In this document: positions 1-9,235 of the stretch, in pieces
Numbering within the stretch: position 1 is the first letter of the stretch
Layout of the letters: every line of letters starts with the position of its first letter
From: Kordia antarctica
GTDB taxonomy: Bacteria > Bacteroidota > Bacteroidia > Flavobacteriales > Flavobacteriaceae
Assembly: GCF_009901525.1 (NCBI RefSeq)
Contig: NZ_CP019288.1
Location: forward strand, 744,001 to 808,000
DNA length: 64,000 nt
Reading direction: 5' to 3'
The notes under the pieces: generated by a model
Database searches by the model: none
What the model was told of the DNA's origin: nothing
The model's input: the letters and a program-made list of their open reading frames with translations, nothing else
Translations under genes and position numbers: made by a program

Positions 1-384
1 ATCAAAATCAATATTGTCTTGAAACTCTACAATGTAATTTGCTCTACTGATTCCTGCATACATCCATTGGAATACGTTACGCAACGCACCATTGTCTGCT
101 GTATGAATCATGTCGTCGATTTGTTGCCAATCTAATACATCTGTTGGACTTTCGCCACCACATAAACTGTTATCAGAGGCAATTTCGCCCAAAATATTGT
201 TTAAGTATGTTGTAGAAAGTAAATCATATACACCAATTAATGCAGCGTCATAATCTTCTGGTGTGTTGAAAAAGTTTTCTGAGTTTTCCTGACCTTCTGG
301 TAGGATGTCTAAGTAATCATCACAAGATTGTATGCTCATGATGACGATCAGCGTTAGTGCTATTTTTGTTATCTTATTATACAT
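1..384 (-). CDS. SusD/RagB-family outer-membrane lipoprotein, N-terminal part (runs off the window)
   Basis: The frame is open from the ATG at 384 to the window edge, giving the first 128 residues. It begins with a lipoprotein signal peptide (LTLIVIMSIQSC, lipobox Cys at about residue 21) followed by DDYLDILPEG, typical of the mature N-terminus of SusD proteins. The following segment (FFNTPEDYDAALIGVYDLL) matches the usual SusD start, where the first TPR-like helices begin. SusD proteins sit on the cell surface as the lid of a SusC TonB-dependent transporter and capture glycan oligomers. The start lies 10 bases after the SusC stop, so the two are co-transcribed. The substrate cannot be told from this fragment. 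Family assignment is firm; the gene is incomplete only because the window ends. Confidence 0.93.
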   Translation of the reverse strand, partial: MYNKITKIALTLIVIMSIQSCDDYLDILPEGQENSENFFNTPEDYDAALIGVYDLLSTTYLNNILGEIASDNSLCGGESPTDVLDWQQIDDMIHTADNGALRNVFQWMYAGISRANYIVEFQDNIDFD

Positions 385-394
385 AGTTATCTTT

Positions 395-3300
395 TTAGAA
401 TGATACATTGATTCCTGTTGTAAATGTTCTTGCTAATGGATATTGTCCTAAGTCAACACCAGCGCCCAACGGATTTGAATTTGATACATCAGGATTGTAT
501 CCTTGATATTTTGTGAATGTATGCAAGTTGTTTACCGCAAAGTAGAGTCTGAATTTATCTAAATGAATTTTTTCTAATACTGAAGTCGGTAATGAATATC
601 CTATTTGAACGTTTTGAATTCGTAAGTATGAACCATCTTCTACAAAGAAATCCGAGAATAAGTAGTTGTTTGAAGCATTTGTTGATGCTCTAGGAACTGT
701 GTTTGATGTTCCTTCGCCTGTCCAACGATCTAAGTATAAGTCTGGTTTGTTACTATACGTTAGAAAACGCTCGTAACTTCTTGCAATGTCGTTTCCGATA
801 GAAGCATATAGTGTTGTACTAAAGTCAAATTGTTTGTAATCTAGGTTTAAGTTGAATCCCATTGTTACTTCTGGAATTGGGCTTCCAATAACCGTTTGGT
901 CATCACTACTTCCAAATTCAATCGCGCCATCGCCATCTACATCTACATATCGAATATCTCCTGGTTGCGCATTTGGCTGAGCTGCATGTGCATCAATTTC
1001 TGCTTGGTTTTGGAAAACTCCATCCGTTTGCAATCCGTAGAATACACCTATTGGCAATCCTGTTTGGAAACGTGAAGTGGTTTGGTTTAACCCAAATAAT
1101 CCGCCAGGCAAGAAACCTGCTGCATTGTTAACTTCTATTGCTTTGTTGTCAATACTTGTTAAGTTATATCCAAGTCCAATGCTGAAATCTTCTGAGAAAT
1201 CGTGTGAAAAGCTGATACTTAAGTCAAGACCTTTGTTTTCAATGGTTCCTGCATTTACTACTGGTGGCGAACTTCCTCCAGCGGTAGAACCTAATAATCC
1301 TGATACTTCAGGTACTAATAATAAGTCTTCCGTACGTTTTCTGTAGTAATCAAATGTAACATCTAATTTATTATCTAATAAACTAATATCAAACCCTATG
1401 TTTGTTTGTTTTGTTGTTTCCCATTTTAAACTTGGGTTTGCTAACGAACCAATTGCGTTTCCAAATGCTAATACATCGTTAAACGGATAGGTTGCTTCTG
1501 CTCCTGCTCCTTGCAAGAATCCTAACCAACGGTAACTTCCAATTTTATCACTTCCTGTAATACCGTAACTTCCTCTAAGTTTTAATGAATTGATTGTTTC
1601 TGTTTTGAAAAAATCTTCTTTCGATACTACCCAACCTGCAGATGCAGATGGAAAGTATGCAGCACGTTCGTTAGGTCCAAAACGTGTAGATGCATCTCTT
1701 CGTACTAATGCAGAGAATAAGTATTTTCCGTTGTAATCATATTGAATTCTTCCAAAAAGTGAGTACGTACGATCTTCTCCTCTTCCTGTTGCTGCATTAA
1801 TTGTTTGCTGAATGTCTTGTGGTGCGCCGTTTGGCGTATCATCTTCATCAATTATGAATGACTGCGTGTTACTTAAGAAAGCGTTGTTCCAAGTATCTGG
1901 ACCACTTACTAAGAAACCTGATGCAAAAATTCCATCATATTGCTCGCTTCTCATAGAGAATCCTACCAATCCTGTAAAGTTATGATTGCCAAATGATTTG
2001 TTATAGTTTAAGAAACTTTCCCATGTGTAATCAAAAAAGTTTTGCGTGTTTTCGCTAACTACACTATATAAGTCTCTGTCGCCATCTTCATTTCTATCTA
2101 CATTAAATTGACCGTTTGTATCTAAGCCAACATTATTGACAACTTTTCCAAATCCGTAGTATTGTAATGGAAAGTATGCACGTGAAATTACATCTGCATA
2201 GTTGAAGTTGAAACGTGTAGTCAATTTCATATCCTTGATAATGTCGTATTCTAATTCGATTTTTCCTGTAAAACGATTTACTTTCGTGTCGTTATACGTA
2301 TTGTTGATTAACGCCAGTGGATTGATGATTTCATTTCCTTGTTCTGTTCCAATATAATTGAAACCTCTTGAAGGTCCAGTTCCGTCAGTTCCGTCATAAA
2401 CGGCTGTTAATGGCGAAGCATTTGCCGCATAGTATAGTGCAGAACCTCTTCCACTTTCAGGAATTGTTTTACGCTTAATGTTTGTGTAGAGTAAAAAAGT
2501 ATTTAATTGTAACTTTTCAGAAAGCTCAATGTTTAAGTTGTTTTTCAACGTCCAACGTGTAAAGTTTGATTTGTCGCTGGCAATAATACCATCTTGTCCA
2601 AAGTAACTTCCACTAAATCCGTATGATATTTTATCTGAACCTCCAGTTGCACTTAAACTGTGACTGAATGTTGGTGCTGTTCCAAATAATTCATCTTGCC
2701 AATCTGTTCCTACACCAAATCCTTGAAGGTTTGGATAAGGCAATGCGTTTCCATCAGCAACTTCTGTTTCATTTACATATACTGCATACTCCGAAGCATT
2801 CATTAAGTCTAATGTATTAGATGCTTCTTGAATGGAATAGAATGAGTTGTATGAGAATTTTGTTGCAGAATCTTTACGTCCTTTTTTTGTAGTAATTAAG
2901 ATGACACCATTGGAAGCTTGCACACCATATATTGCCGAACTTGCATCCTTTATAATGTCTAAAGTTTGAATATCATTTGGATCAATGATACTTAAATCCG
3001 TTCCGATGTTTACACCATCTACAATTACTAACGGACTGTTGTCTCCGTTTGTAGTAATACCACGAATACGAATGTTTAGTGAAGAACCTGGCGAACCAGA
3101 GTTTGCATTTACTTGAACACCTGCGGCACTTCCTTGTAATGCTTCTTCAATACGTGCAGGATTAGCTTCTAGAATTTTTTCCGAGTCTAAACTTGTGTAC
3201 GCACCTGATACTAATTCTTTTCGTTGCGAACCATATCCGATAACAATTACAGATTCTAACGATTCTGCATCTTCCTTCATGACAACGGATAAATCTTTGT

Positions 3301-3559
3301 TGGATGTGACTACAACTTCTTGTGTTGCATATCCAATAGAGGAGAATACTAATGTACTTCCATTTGGAACTCCTTTAATGGTAAAGTTACCATCAAAATC
3401 GGTTGCAGTTCCTTTTGTTGTATTTTTTACTAATACAGTAACGCCAGGTAGCGGCATATTAGTGCCATCTTCCATAACATTCCCTTTAATCTCAAAGTCT
3501 TGTCCGTAGCTCCATATTGAGCAGAGCATGAATACAAGGATGATTAAATAACGGTTCAT
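395..3559 (-). CDS. SusC/RagA-family TonB-linked outer-membrane transporter
   Basis: This 1054-residue protein has an N-terminal signal peptide (about residues 1-20, ending SYGQ). A carboxypeptidase-regulatory-like beta-sandwich follows (about 22-100, with GTATDFDGNFTI and FSSIGYATQEV). Next come the SusC plug (VIVIGYGSQRKE at about 105, then the plug core with VIVDGVNIG) and a long beta-barrel ending in the terminal Phe expected of outer-membrane proteins. It imports oligomers, probably glycans, through the outer membrane using TonB energy, with the SusD lipoprotein encoded 10 bases downstream. The large regulator upstream (3812-6634) is of the type that controls such loci. The length is normal and no frame break is seen. 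The substrate is unknown because any degradative enzymes lie outside the window. Confidence 0.96.
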   Translation of the reverse strand: MNRYLIILVFMLCSIWSYGQDFEIKGNVMEDGTNMPLPGVTVLVKNTTKGTATDFDGNFTIKGVPNGSTLVFSSIGYATQEVVVTSNKDLSVVMKEDAESLESVIVIGYGSQRKELVSGAYTSLDSEKILEANPARIEEALQGSAAGVQVNANSGSPGSSLNIRIRGITTNGDNSPLVIVDGVNIGTDLSIIDPNDIQTLDIIKDASSAIYGVQASNGVILITTKKGRKDSATKFSYNSFYSIQEASNTLDLMNASEYAVYVNETEVADGNALPYPNLQGFGVGTDWQDELFGTAPTFSHSLSATGGSDKISYGFSGSYFGQDGIIASDKSNFTRWTLKNNLNIELSEKLQLNTFLLYTNIKRKTIPESGRGSALYYAANASPLTAVYDGTDGTGPSRGFNYIGTEQGNEIINPLALINNTYNDTKVNRFTGKIELEYDIIKDMKLTTRFNFNYADVISRAYFPLQYYGFGKVVNNVGLDTNGQFNVDRNEDGDRDLYSVVSENTQNFFDYTWESFLNYNKSFGNHNFTGLVGFSMRSEQYDGIFASGFLVSGPDTWNNAFLSNTQSFIIDEDDTPNGAPQDIQQTINAATGRGEDRTYSLFGRIQYDYNGKYLFSALVRRDASTRFGPNERAAYFPSASAGWVVSKEDFFKTETINSLKLRGSYGITGSDKIGSYRWLGFLQGAGAEATYPFNDVLAFGNAIGSLANPSLKWETTKQTNIGFDISLLDNKLDVTFDYYRKRTEDLLLVPEVSGLLGSTAGGSSPPVVNAGTIENKGLDLSISFSHDFSEDFSIGLGYNLTSIDNKAIEVNNAAGFLPGGLFGLNQTTSRFQTGLPIGVFYGLQTDGVFQNQAEIDAHAAQPNAQPGDIRYVDVDGDGAIEFGSSDDQTVIGSPIPEVTMGFNLNLDYKQFDFSTTLYASIGNDIARSYERFLTYSNKPDLYLDRWTGEGTSNTVPRASTNASNNYLFSDFFVEDGSYLRIQNVQIGYSLPTSVLEKIHLDKFRLYFAVNNLHTFTKYQGYNPDVSNSNPLGAGVDLGQYPLARTFTTGINVSF

Positions 3560-3811
3560 ATAAATTGATTTTTTAATTGATCACAATATATATATGATTG
3601 TTAACGAATCCTTAAAAAACACCTATACAAAAAACATACATGATACTAATACTGTTATTTTATTACTGATTTTTCAATAAAAACCCTTTATTTAGTATGT
3701 GTTCGCAATTATACATTGTTATGAAAAAAAATGAGTACAACCTGTATTTTAGGCTACTACATCGATAATGTTGTGGTAATGTTGTAGTAAGTTTGAAGTA
3801 TGTTGTATTTA
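3560..3811. other. Intergenic region upstream of susC
   Basis: This 252-base A+T-rich gap lies between the regulator stop and the SusC start and must hold the SusC/SusD promoter on the minus strand. Near 3768-3805 there is a short imperfect direct repeat (AATGTTGTGGTAATGTTGTAGTA) that could be a regulator site. No small gene was found. Confidence 0.4.
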
Positions 3812-6634
3812 TTATAGGTTCAAAAAGTAGTCATTAAGGTTAATTTCTCTTGCTAAGCTAATTTTTTTGCGCAATCGGTATCGTTTTATCTCCACACTTC
3901 GTACTGAGATATTTAGCAAAGGTGCAATTTCTTTTGATGATAAGTTTAGTCGTAAATATGCACATAACCGAAGATCGTTTGCCGTCAGTTTTGGATGTAG
4001 TTCTTTTACTTTCTTGAAGAAATCTTTATCTGCATGATTAAACGCTTCTTCAAAGAATTTCCAATCATCTGCATTGTTTATATTTTTATCAATCATACGG
4101 ATCACAGGTGCTACACTCTGTTCTCCTTTTTGTTTTTGTAATTCCCGCTTAATGCTACTCAGTGTTTCATTCTTTTTAATCATGTTCATAGTCGAAATTG
4201 CCAATTCACGATTCTTTGATTCAATGTCACTATTTAGTTGTGAATTTTTTAGTTGAATGATTTCTTTTTGTGCTTCTAATTCTTTGAGTGCTAAATCGCG
4301 CGTAGTTTTTTCTAATACACGTTCTCGTTGTTTTCTGTAATAATTTTTATAGAAACTGTTCAATCCTGTAAAGAGTAAAATAGCTATAATTAAATACAAC
4401 AATAAAGCTAGGTTTGATATATACCAAGGTCTATGAATGATAAACGAATAGCTAGCCGTGTTTGCTGTTTCCTGATTGTTGATAAGTGCTTTTACTTTAA
4501 AAGTATAACTTCCAAATGGCAAATTTTCAAAGGACGCATTGGTGGATGTACTCCAATCACTCCATTCATCATAAAAACCTTCTAACTGATAGGAATAGGT
4601 TGCGACTTCATATTTGTTGTATGCAGGAATGTTATACATAAACGCTAAGAAGTTTTTATTTGCGCTGAATTCGCCTTTTTCCCCCAAAGCTATTTCATTA
4701 TTACCGCCCGAAAGTGTGTGATTGGTGACAGTATTAATTGTAATTTCATATGTTTTTGGATGCATTTCTGCCAAATCAATCGTTATATATCCATTAGAAG
4801 TTCCTAATAAATAATTTTTACCTGCTAAATGTGTAATGTTTTCATAGCCTTTCATTTCGTTTCGCAATGATTGTGGAATGGCAATACGGTGTACTTTAAA
4901 GTTTTTGTTTAATTTTTCTTTCGTAACATAGTTTAGATAATTATCCGTAAATGCCCATAAATAACCAACATTATCTACGATTAGTTTTCCAGTAGTATAT
5001 TCGTCTGCGTCAAAAATAGTACTGAGAATCGTTTCTTTTTGAAAAGCTTTTGTTGCTATATCATACCCGAAAATTCCGTTTTTATTGGCTTGATATATTA
5101 TATTATCAAACTGAATTAAACTCGAATTTGCACTTTTCTGTAACGTTTCATTCTTAGTAAATTCTGTAACTTCTTGATAATCAGAATCAATTGTAAGTTC
5201 ATATACACCTTTGTATTCATGATTCATTAGAATTTTTGTTGGCGTTGCCCATTCAAAGTGTTTGGATGAAATGTTGAATCCTTTGAGTTTGCGACTGTAT
5301 ATCCATGAATCTTCTTGCTTATTAAGCATATGCAATCCGTCGTAATTCCCTTGAATAATCATGTTTTCTTTCCCTGGAACAGTTTTGATGTCCCAAGTTC
5401 CTTCGATATCGGCTATTTTTTGCTGTTTGCCATCATTTATAATAAAAGTTCCCAAATCATGACCACAAAACAATTGATTGTCAATGACACGCAAACACCA
5501 AACTTGTCCATTTGTTCCTTCCATAAAGTTAAAATCTGAAGGTTCATTTTCTGCTTTGTAAAATAATCCTTGATTCGTTCCTAAATACAGATATCCATTA
5601 TGAGTTACGGACGCATAAATAGTTCCCAAGCGTCCTTTTTGATCGGCGTAGTATTTAAAAGGTTCTTTTGTATTAAGACAATCAATTCCATTGTCGAGTC
5701 CAATCCATACATTGCCATCCATATCTTCAAATAAAGAAAGTGCAGTATTATCGCCTAAACCATTGGCTTGATCTATGTGATACAACAACTCGCCAGCTGC
5801 TGAGATATGAAAAATTCCATTCGAAATAGTTCCTAATACAAAACTTCCATCACCGAGTTGGATACTTGTGTACACACTTTCTTGCTTATATTGCTCTTGA
5901 TATGGCAATTGAAAAGCTGTCAATCCAGTTTCATCAAAAGTATACCAACTTCCATTTCGTGTGATAATTATTTTTTGATTTCCTTTAGGGAACAATCCGA
6001 CAATTCTATTGTTTTTTAAAATTGCATTGTCACTCACCAACGTTTTTTCTCCATTTTCAATACTAAACAAACCTTCATTTAGTACTTGAAAGAATAATTC
6101 GCCATCAATTTTGTATAATTTCGTGATTGTTTGTGAAGCTTCTATTATTTTTAAAGACTTGGTTTCTGTGTGATAACTGTAAATTCGATCTAACGATTGA
6201 AAGAGAACCCATTTATCCAGTTGACTGATTTCCCAAATCTGTTCATCTTCCATCATTTCAAGATTCAGTTCGTCACTTAATGATGTGTATTCTAGATTTC
6301 CCGTAGCATTGCGTTCCCAATAACCAAAATTCCTGTAACAACCAATATACACTCGGTTTCCAATAACTTTTACCGAACGCATAATAGTTTCATTGGGCGA
6401 TTTGTACAGTTTCCATTGCGCACCATTGTATTCCAATAATCCTTTGTTGTTGGCTATATATATGTAGGCGTCATCCGACTGAGAAATCATCCAGTTTTGA
6501 TTGTCTGCCTTGTATATTTTGGGCGTATAATTTATGATAGGCGGTAATTCCTGAGAGAAACACAGGCACGCACACAAGAGTGTATATATGTATAAAAAGT
6601 ATCGCAAGGAATAGTTGAGTTTGGGTTTGACCAT
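3812..6634 (-). CDS. Triple-tyrosine (Y_Y_Y) propeller regulator with membrane segment and LuxR-type HTH
   Basis: The 940-residue protein starts with a signal peptide (to about residue 28, CLCFSQ). It continues with two-component-regulator-type propeller repeats (for example DMDGNVWIGLDNGI), a Y_Y_Y domain (YSYQLEGFYDEWSDWS then LPFGSYTFKVKA), one membrane helix (ALLLYLIIAILLFTGL), a basic coiled coil, and a C-terminal LuxR/GerE-like helix-turn-helix (LTANDLRLCAYLRLNLSSKE ... ISVRSVEIKRYRLRKK). The sensor part would be periplasmic and the HTH cytoplasmic. Unlike hybrid two-component systems it has no kinase or receiver domain, so signalling is probably direct through the membrane, as in SusR-type regulators. 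It lies immediately upstream of SusC on the same strand and probably regulates that locus (inference). Confidence 0.88.
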   Translation of the reverse strand: MVKPKLNYSLRYFLYIYTLLCACLCFSQELPPIINYTPKIYKADNQNWMISQSDDAYIYIANNKGLLEYNGAQWKLYKSPNETIMRSVKVIGNRVYIGCYRNFGYWERNATGNLEYTSLSDELNLEMMEDEQIWEISQLDKWVLFQSLDRIYSYHTETKSLKIIEASQTITKLYKIDGELFFQVLNEGLFSIENGEKTLVSDNAILKNNRIVGLFPKGNQKIIITRNGSWYTFDETGLTAFQLPYQEQYKQESVYTSIQLGDGSFVLGTISNGIFHISAAGELLYHIDQANGLGDNTALSLFEDMDGNVWIGLDNGIDCLNTKEPFKYYADQKGRLGTIYASVTHNGYLYLGTNQGLFYKAENEPSDFNFMEGTNGQVWCLRVIDNQLFCGHDLGTFIINDGKQQKIADIEGTWDIKTVPGKENMIIQGNYDGLHMLNKQEDSWIYSRKLKGFNISSKHFEWATPTKILMNHEYKGVYELTIDSDYQEVTEFTKNETLQKSANSSLIQFDNIIYQANKNGIFGYDIATKAFQKETILSTIFDADEYTTGKLIVDNVGYLWAFTDNYLNYVTKEKLNKNFKVHRIAIPQSLRNEMKGYENITHLAGKNYLLGTSNGYITIDLAEMHPKTYEITINTVTNHTLSGGNNEIALGEKGEFSANKNFLAFMYNIPAYNKYEVATYSYQLEGFYDEWSDWSTSTNASFENLPFGSYTFKVKALINNQETANTASYSFIIHRPWYISNLALLLYLIIAILLFTGLNSFYKNYYRKQRERVLEKTTRDLALKELEAQKEIIQLKNSQLNSDIESKNRELAISTMNMIKKNETLSSIKRELQKQKGEQSVAPVIRMIDKNINNADDWKFFEEAFNHADKDFFKKVKELHPKLTANDLRLCAYLRLNLSSKEIAPLLNISVRSVEIKRYRLRKKISLAREINLNDYFLNL

Positions 6635-6773
6635 AAATTTACTGTTATTTTTTTAATTTTATATAACATCTATTGTCTCTATTATATGAAAGTACTTTTA
6701 ATTCTAGGAAAGCACTAGATTCTTCGATGATTTTACGTGGAAGCTTTATCTTCGCACAAAATTTACCATTTTC

Positions 6774-8012
6774 ATGGAAGAACAAAAACTATTTACGTTT
6801 GTATATAGATACTTAAAAGAACGCAACTACACCGAAGAAACGGCTATGTACGCCAATTTAGCGGCTGGTATTTTGGGTGTCCTTATCGTAGCTTTTATTA
6901 TAGATTTAATTGTGAGGCGTATTTTGATTGCGTTGGCGAGAAGAATTTCGATAAAGACAAAGAATAAGTTTGATGATTTTTTGATTGCGAATCATACGCC
7001 TCAAAATACAGCACATTTAGTTCCTGCTTTTTTAATTGCGCAAACAACGCCGTATTTGTTCACCAATTTCCCCGAATTTCAAGTTGGCTTTTTGAAAGCT
7101 ATTGATGTTTTATTGGTCATTTTGATTATCAAAGTGATTCGTAGCATATTGCTTTCCATTCGAGATTACTTAAAAACCTTGCCTGCTTTTTGGGATAAAC
7201 CTATTGATAGTTACATTCAAGTATTCATGATTTTTATATGGATTATTGGAATTGTGTCTGCTTTTTCAATTCTTACGGAGAAATCTGTGTTGACTTTTGT
7301 GACAACGCTTGGCGCCATGTCTGCAATAATCTTATTGATTTTTAAAGATACAATTCTTGGTTTTGTTGCCAGTATTCAGGTTTCTGTGAACGATATGGTT
7401 CGCATTGGCGATTGGATTACGATGGAAAAATACGGCGCAGACGGAGATGTTGTTGAGATTAATTTGGCAACGGTAAAAGTCCAGAATTTTGATAAAACCA
7501 TTACTACGATTCCAACATACGCCTTGATTTCAGATTCGTTTAAGAATTGGCGCGGCATGAGTGAATCCGATGGACGCCGCATAAAACGTGCTATTATTAT
7601 TAAAACACATAGTATTCATTACCTCAGCGATGAAGAAATTGAGGAATTACAAAAGATACAGCTCGTTTCCGAGTATGTTTCACAGCGACAAAAAGACATT
7701 GAAAAGTTTAACGGAGAACATTCCGCAGACAAGTCAATACTAATCAACGGACGCAATATGACCAACATTGGAGTTTTCCGTAAGTATGTAGAATCGTATT
7801 TGGAAAAACATCCTGCTATTAATGAAGAAATGATGGTGATGAGTCGTCAATTACCGCAAACACCACAAGGAGTTCCGTTGGAGATTTACGCGTTTAGCAA
7901 AGACAAAGAATGGAAAAACTACGAACATATTATGGGCGATATCTTTGACCATTTGTTTGCCGCAGTTCCGTATTTTAATTTGGAGACGTATGAGTTGAAT
8001 GTTGTTTCTTAG
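6774..8012 (+). CDS. MscS-family mechanosensitive ion channel, YbdG/MscM-like
   Basis: The protein has 412 residues, close to YbdG-type channels (about 415). It has hydrophobic helices at about 27-50, 100-130, 155-175 and 180-200, followed by the MscS beta domain (VSVNDMVRIGDWITMEKYGA, then VVEINLATVKVQNFDKTITT and IPTYALISDSFKNW). The C-terminal part carries the longer YbdG-type cytoplasmic extension. Channels of this family open under membrane tension and protect against osmotic down-shock. The gene stands alone, divergent from the triple-tyrosine regulator, with its ATG about 140 bases from that gene's start. Family call is firm; the YbdG subgroup is inferred from length and architecture. 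Confidence 0.93.
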   Translation: MEEQKLFTFVYRYLKERNYTEETAMYANLAAGILGVLIVAFIIDLIVRRILIALARRISIKTKNKFDDFLIANHTPQNTAHLVPAFLIAQTTPYLFTNFPEFQVGFLKAIDVLLVILIIKVIRSILLSIRDYLKTLPAFWDKPIDSYIQVFMIFIWIIGIVSAFSILTEKSVLTFVTTLGAMSAIILLIFKDTILGFVASIQVSVNDMVRIGDWITMEKYGADGDVVEINLATVKVQNFDKTITTIPTYALISDSFKNWRGMSESDGRRIKRAIIIKTHSIHYLSDEEIEELQKIQLVSEYVSQRQKDIEKFNGEHSADKSILINGRNMTNIGVFRKYVESYLEKHPAINEEMMVMSRQLPQTPQGVPLEIYAFSKDKEWKNYEHIMGDIFDHLFAAVPYFNLETYELNVVS

Positions 8013-8070
8013 ACTCGCTGTCGCTCTTGGAATGTTGGTATCGCTGCGCTCTTAGACTCGCTTTGCTTTT

Positions 8071-8110
8071 GGTATGTTGGTATGTTGGTATGTTGGTATG
8101 TTGGTATGTT
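8071..8110. repeat. Tandem array, 5 x 8 bp (GGTATGTT)
   Basis: Five perfect head-to-tail copies of GGTATGTT lie 58 bases after the stop of the MscS gene. Similar 7-8 bp arrays occur at 18560, 22447, 38487 and 62000. The unit is short and there are no spacers, so this is a microsatellite-like array and not CRISPR. Confidence 0.95.
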
Positions 8111-8126
8111 GAAATTAATTCCTAAA

Positions 8127-8169
8127 CGTCATTTCGAGTAATTTTCGACAGAAAATTGTATCGAGAAAC
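8127..8169. repeat. Half copy of the CGTCA-TTCGAG palindromic element
   Basis: The segment begins CGTCATTTCGAG and ends with TTGTATCGAGAAAC. Both parts match the arms of the larger palindromic element at 22521-22648. It is noncoding and looks like one arm of a REP-like dispersed repeat. Confidence 0.7.
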
Positions 8170-8192
8170 TTTTCACTTTCAACTTTTTACTT

Positions 8193-8375
8193 TCAACTTT
8201 TCACTTTTAGTTTTTCACTTTTAGTTTTTTCACTTTCCTGCGCTTTCTTCACAATAGCCTTCAGCTTCGCCTTCGTCGCTTCCTTCTCCGCGCGCTCTTT
8301 GTTGAGTTTGCGTTGCATGAGTTTGGTGTGCTTTGCTTTGTTTTTGGTGTTTTTTTGTTTGTTTGATTTTGGCAT
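8193..8375 (-). CDS. Small basic hypothetical protein, 60 residues
   Basis: This is a Lys/Arg-rich, probably helical protein (KHTKLMQRKLNKERAEKE, then ATKAKLKAIVKKAQESEK). I do not recognise a named family. The start is 2 bases after the stop of the GIY-YIG gene, which argues for translation as the last gene of that operon. Oddly, the C-terminus (SEKTKSEKLKVKS) is encoded by the low-complexity tract of CTTTTCACTTTTAG-like repeats that fills this end of the intergenic region, so the reading frame appears to have run into a repeat. It could be a real small nucleic-acid-binding protein or a fortuitous frame. Confidence 0.5.
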   Translation of the reverse strand: MPKSNKQKNTKNKAKHTKLMQRKLNKERAEKEATKAKLKAIVKKAQESEKTKSEKLKVKS

Positions 8376-8377
8376 TA

Positions 8378-9226
8378 CTAATTCTGTCTTTTAAGTTCGT
8401 CTAATGTTATACCGTTTTTATCTTTCCATGATCTCCAACCGTTAGAAGAACGACCTAATATTGTTGCAGCAGCAGCACTTGGAGAGTTAAATATATAGTC
8501 TTGTTGAAATACATATACATCATTTTCCTGTTTTAGTATTTCTTCTTTTATTAATCGCTTGCGCAACACACCAATCCACTTATTCATTCCTTTGGTTTCT
8601 TCAATACTAGATTTTCCATCTTTGTATACTAAGAAACCGTCATCCGTTAGTTCGCCAATTGCTGAAGCATTGTTTCTGCCATTGCAATAAAATAATTCTT
8701 TAATACTTTTTGCTTTCCGTTTTTCTTCAAATATAGGATAACCCAATGTTGCTAAGAGTATTTTGGCTGTATCAAAATTATCTAATAAATCATATTCTCT
8801 ACTTTCTGATATGGATGGTTTTTTTGAGCCTGTATCATTGTCAATTGCATATCTGCCAATCTCCATAGCTTGATGCAAACAATGATGCTCTAAGTATTTA
8901 CCATCGGTTTTGGTATACTCATCTGTTTTAGTTGTGATGATAACACAATGTGTCCAAAAGTCTTTTTTTCTGTTGTGCGATTGTATTCGTGTAAAACAAT
9001 CTTCGCCTTCTCCTATATATACTATTGGTTTTGCACCATCTTCGGTATTGCCAAACAAAAAATATACACCTGTAAAGTGTACCATGTCACGTTTTGCAAC
9101 TTCTTGCATTTTATTTCTTGGAAATAGAATCGCTTTTACTAACCTATTGGTGATTTCTGCTTCTCTAATACTTGTTGGTGAACCGTCTGGTAAGAATATT
9201 TGTATGGTTTGTGGTTTGTTTTGCAT
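8378..9226 (-). CDS. GIY-YIG nuclease-family protein with C-terminal DUF4357
   Basis: The 282-residue protein has a GIY-YIG-like core at about residues 50-125 (VYFLFGNTEDGAKPIVYIGE, then the Arg of CFTRIQSHNRKKDFW, and a Glu in KYLEHHCLHQA). A C-terminal DUF4357 module follows at about 250-280 (SPSAAAATILGRSSNGW, then RSWKDKNGITLDEL). Family members cleave DNA and are often found beside type I restriction systems. Its ATG is 9 bases after the stop of the KAP NTPase gene, so the two form an operon with the small basic protein. Exact active-site geometry cannot be verified by eye. A role as a DNA-cleaving effector of the KAP ATPase is an inference from context. Confidence 0.85.
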   Translation of the reverse strand: MQNKPQTIQIFLPDGSPTSIREAEITNRLVKAILFPRNKMQEVAKRDMVHFTGVYFLFGNTEDGAKPIVYIGEGEDCFTRIQSHNRKKDFWTHCVIITTKTDEYTKTDGKYLEHHCLHQAMEIGRYAIDNDTGSKKPSISESREYDLLDNFDTAKILLATLGYPIFEEKRKAKSIKELFYCNGRNNASAIGELTDDGFLVYKDGKSSIEETKGMNKWIGVLRKRLIKEEILKQENDVYVFQQDYIFNSPSAAAATILGRSSNGWRSWKDKNGITLDELKRQN

Positions 9227-9235
9227 AAATAAGCA

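Noticed and set aside
8071-8110. Tandem repeat considered as a CRISPR array
   Set aside because: The unit is 8 bp with no spacers, and no cas gene is in the window.
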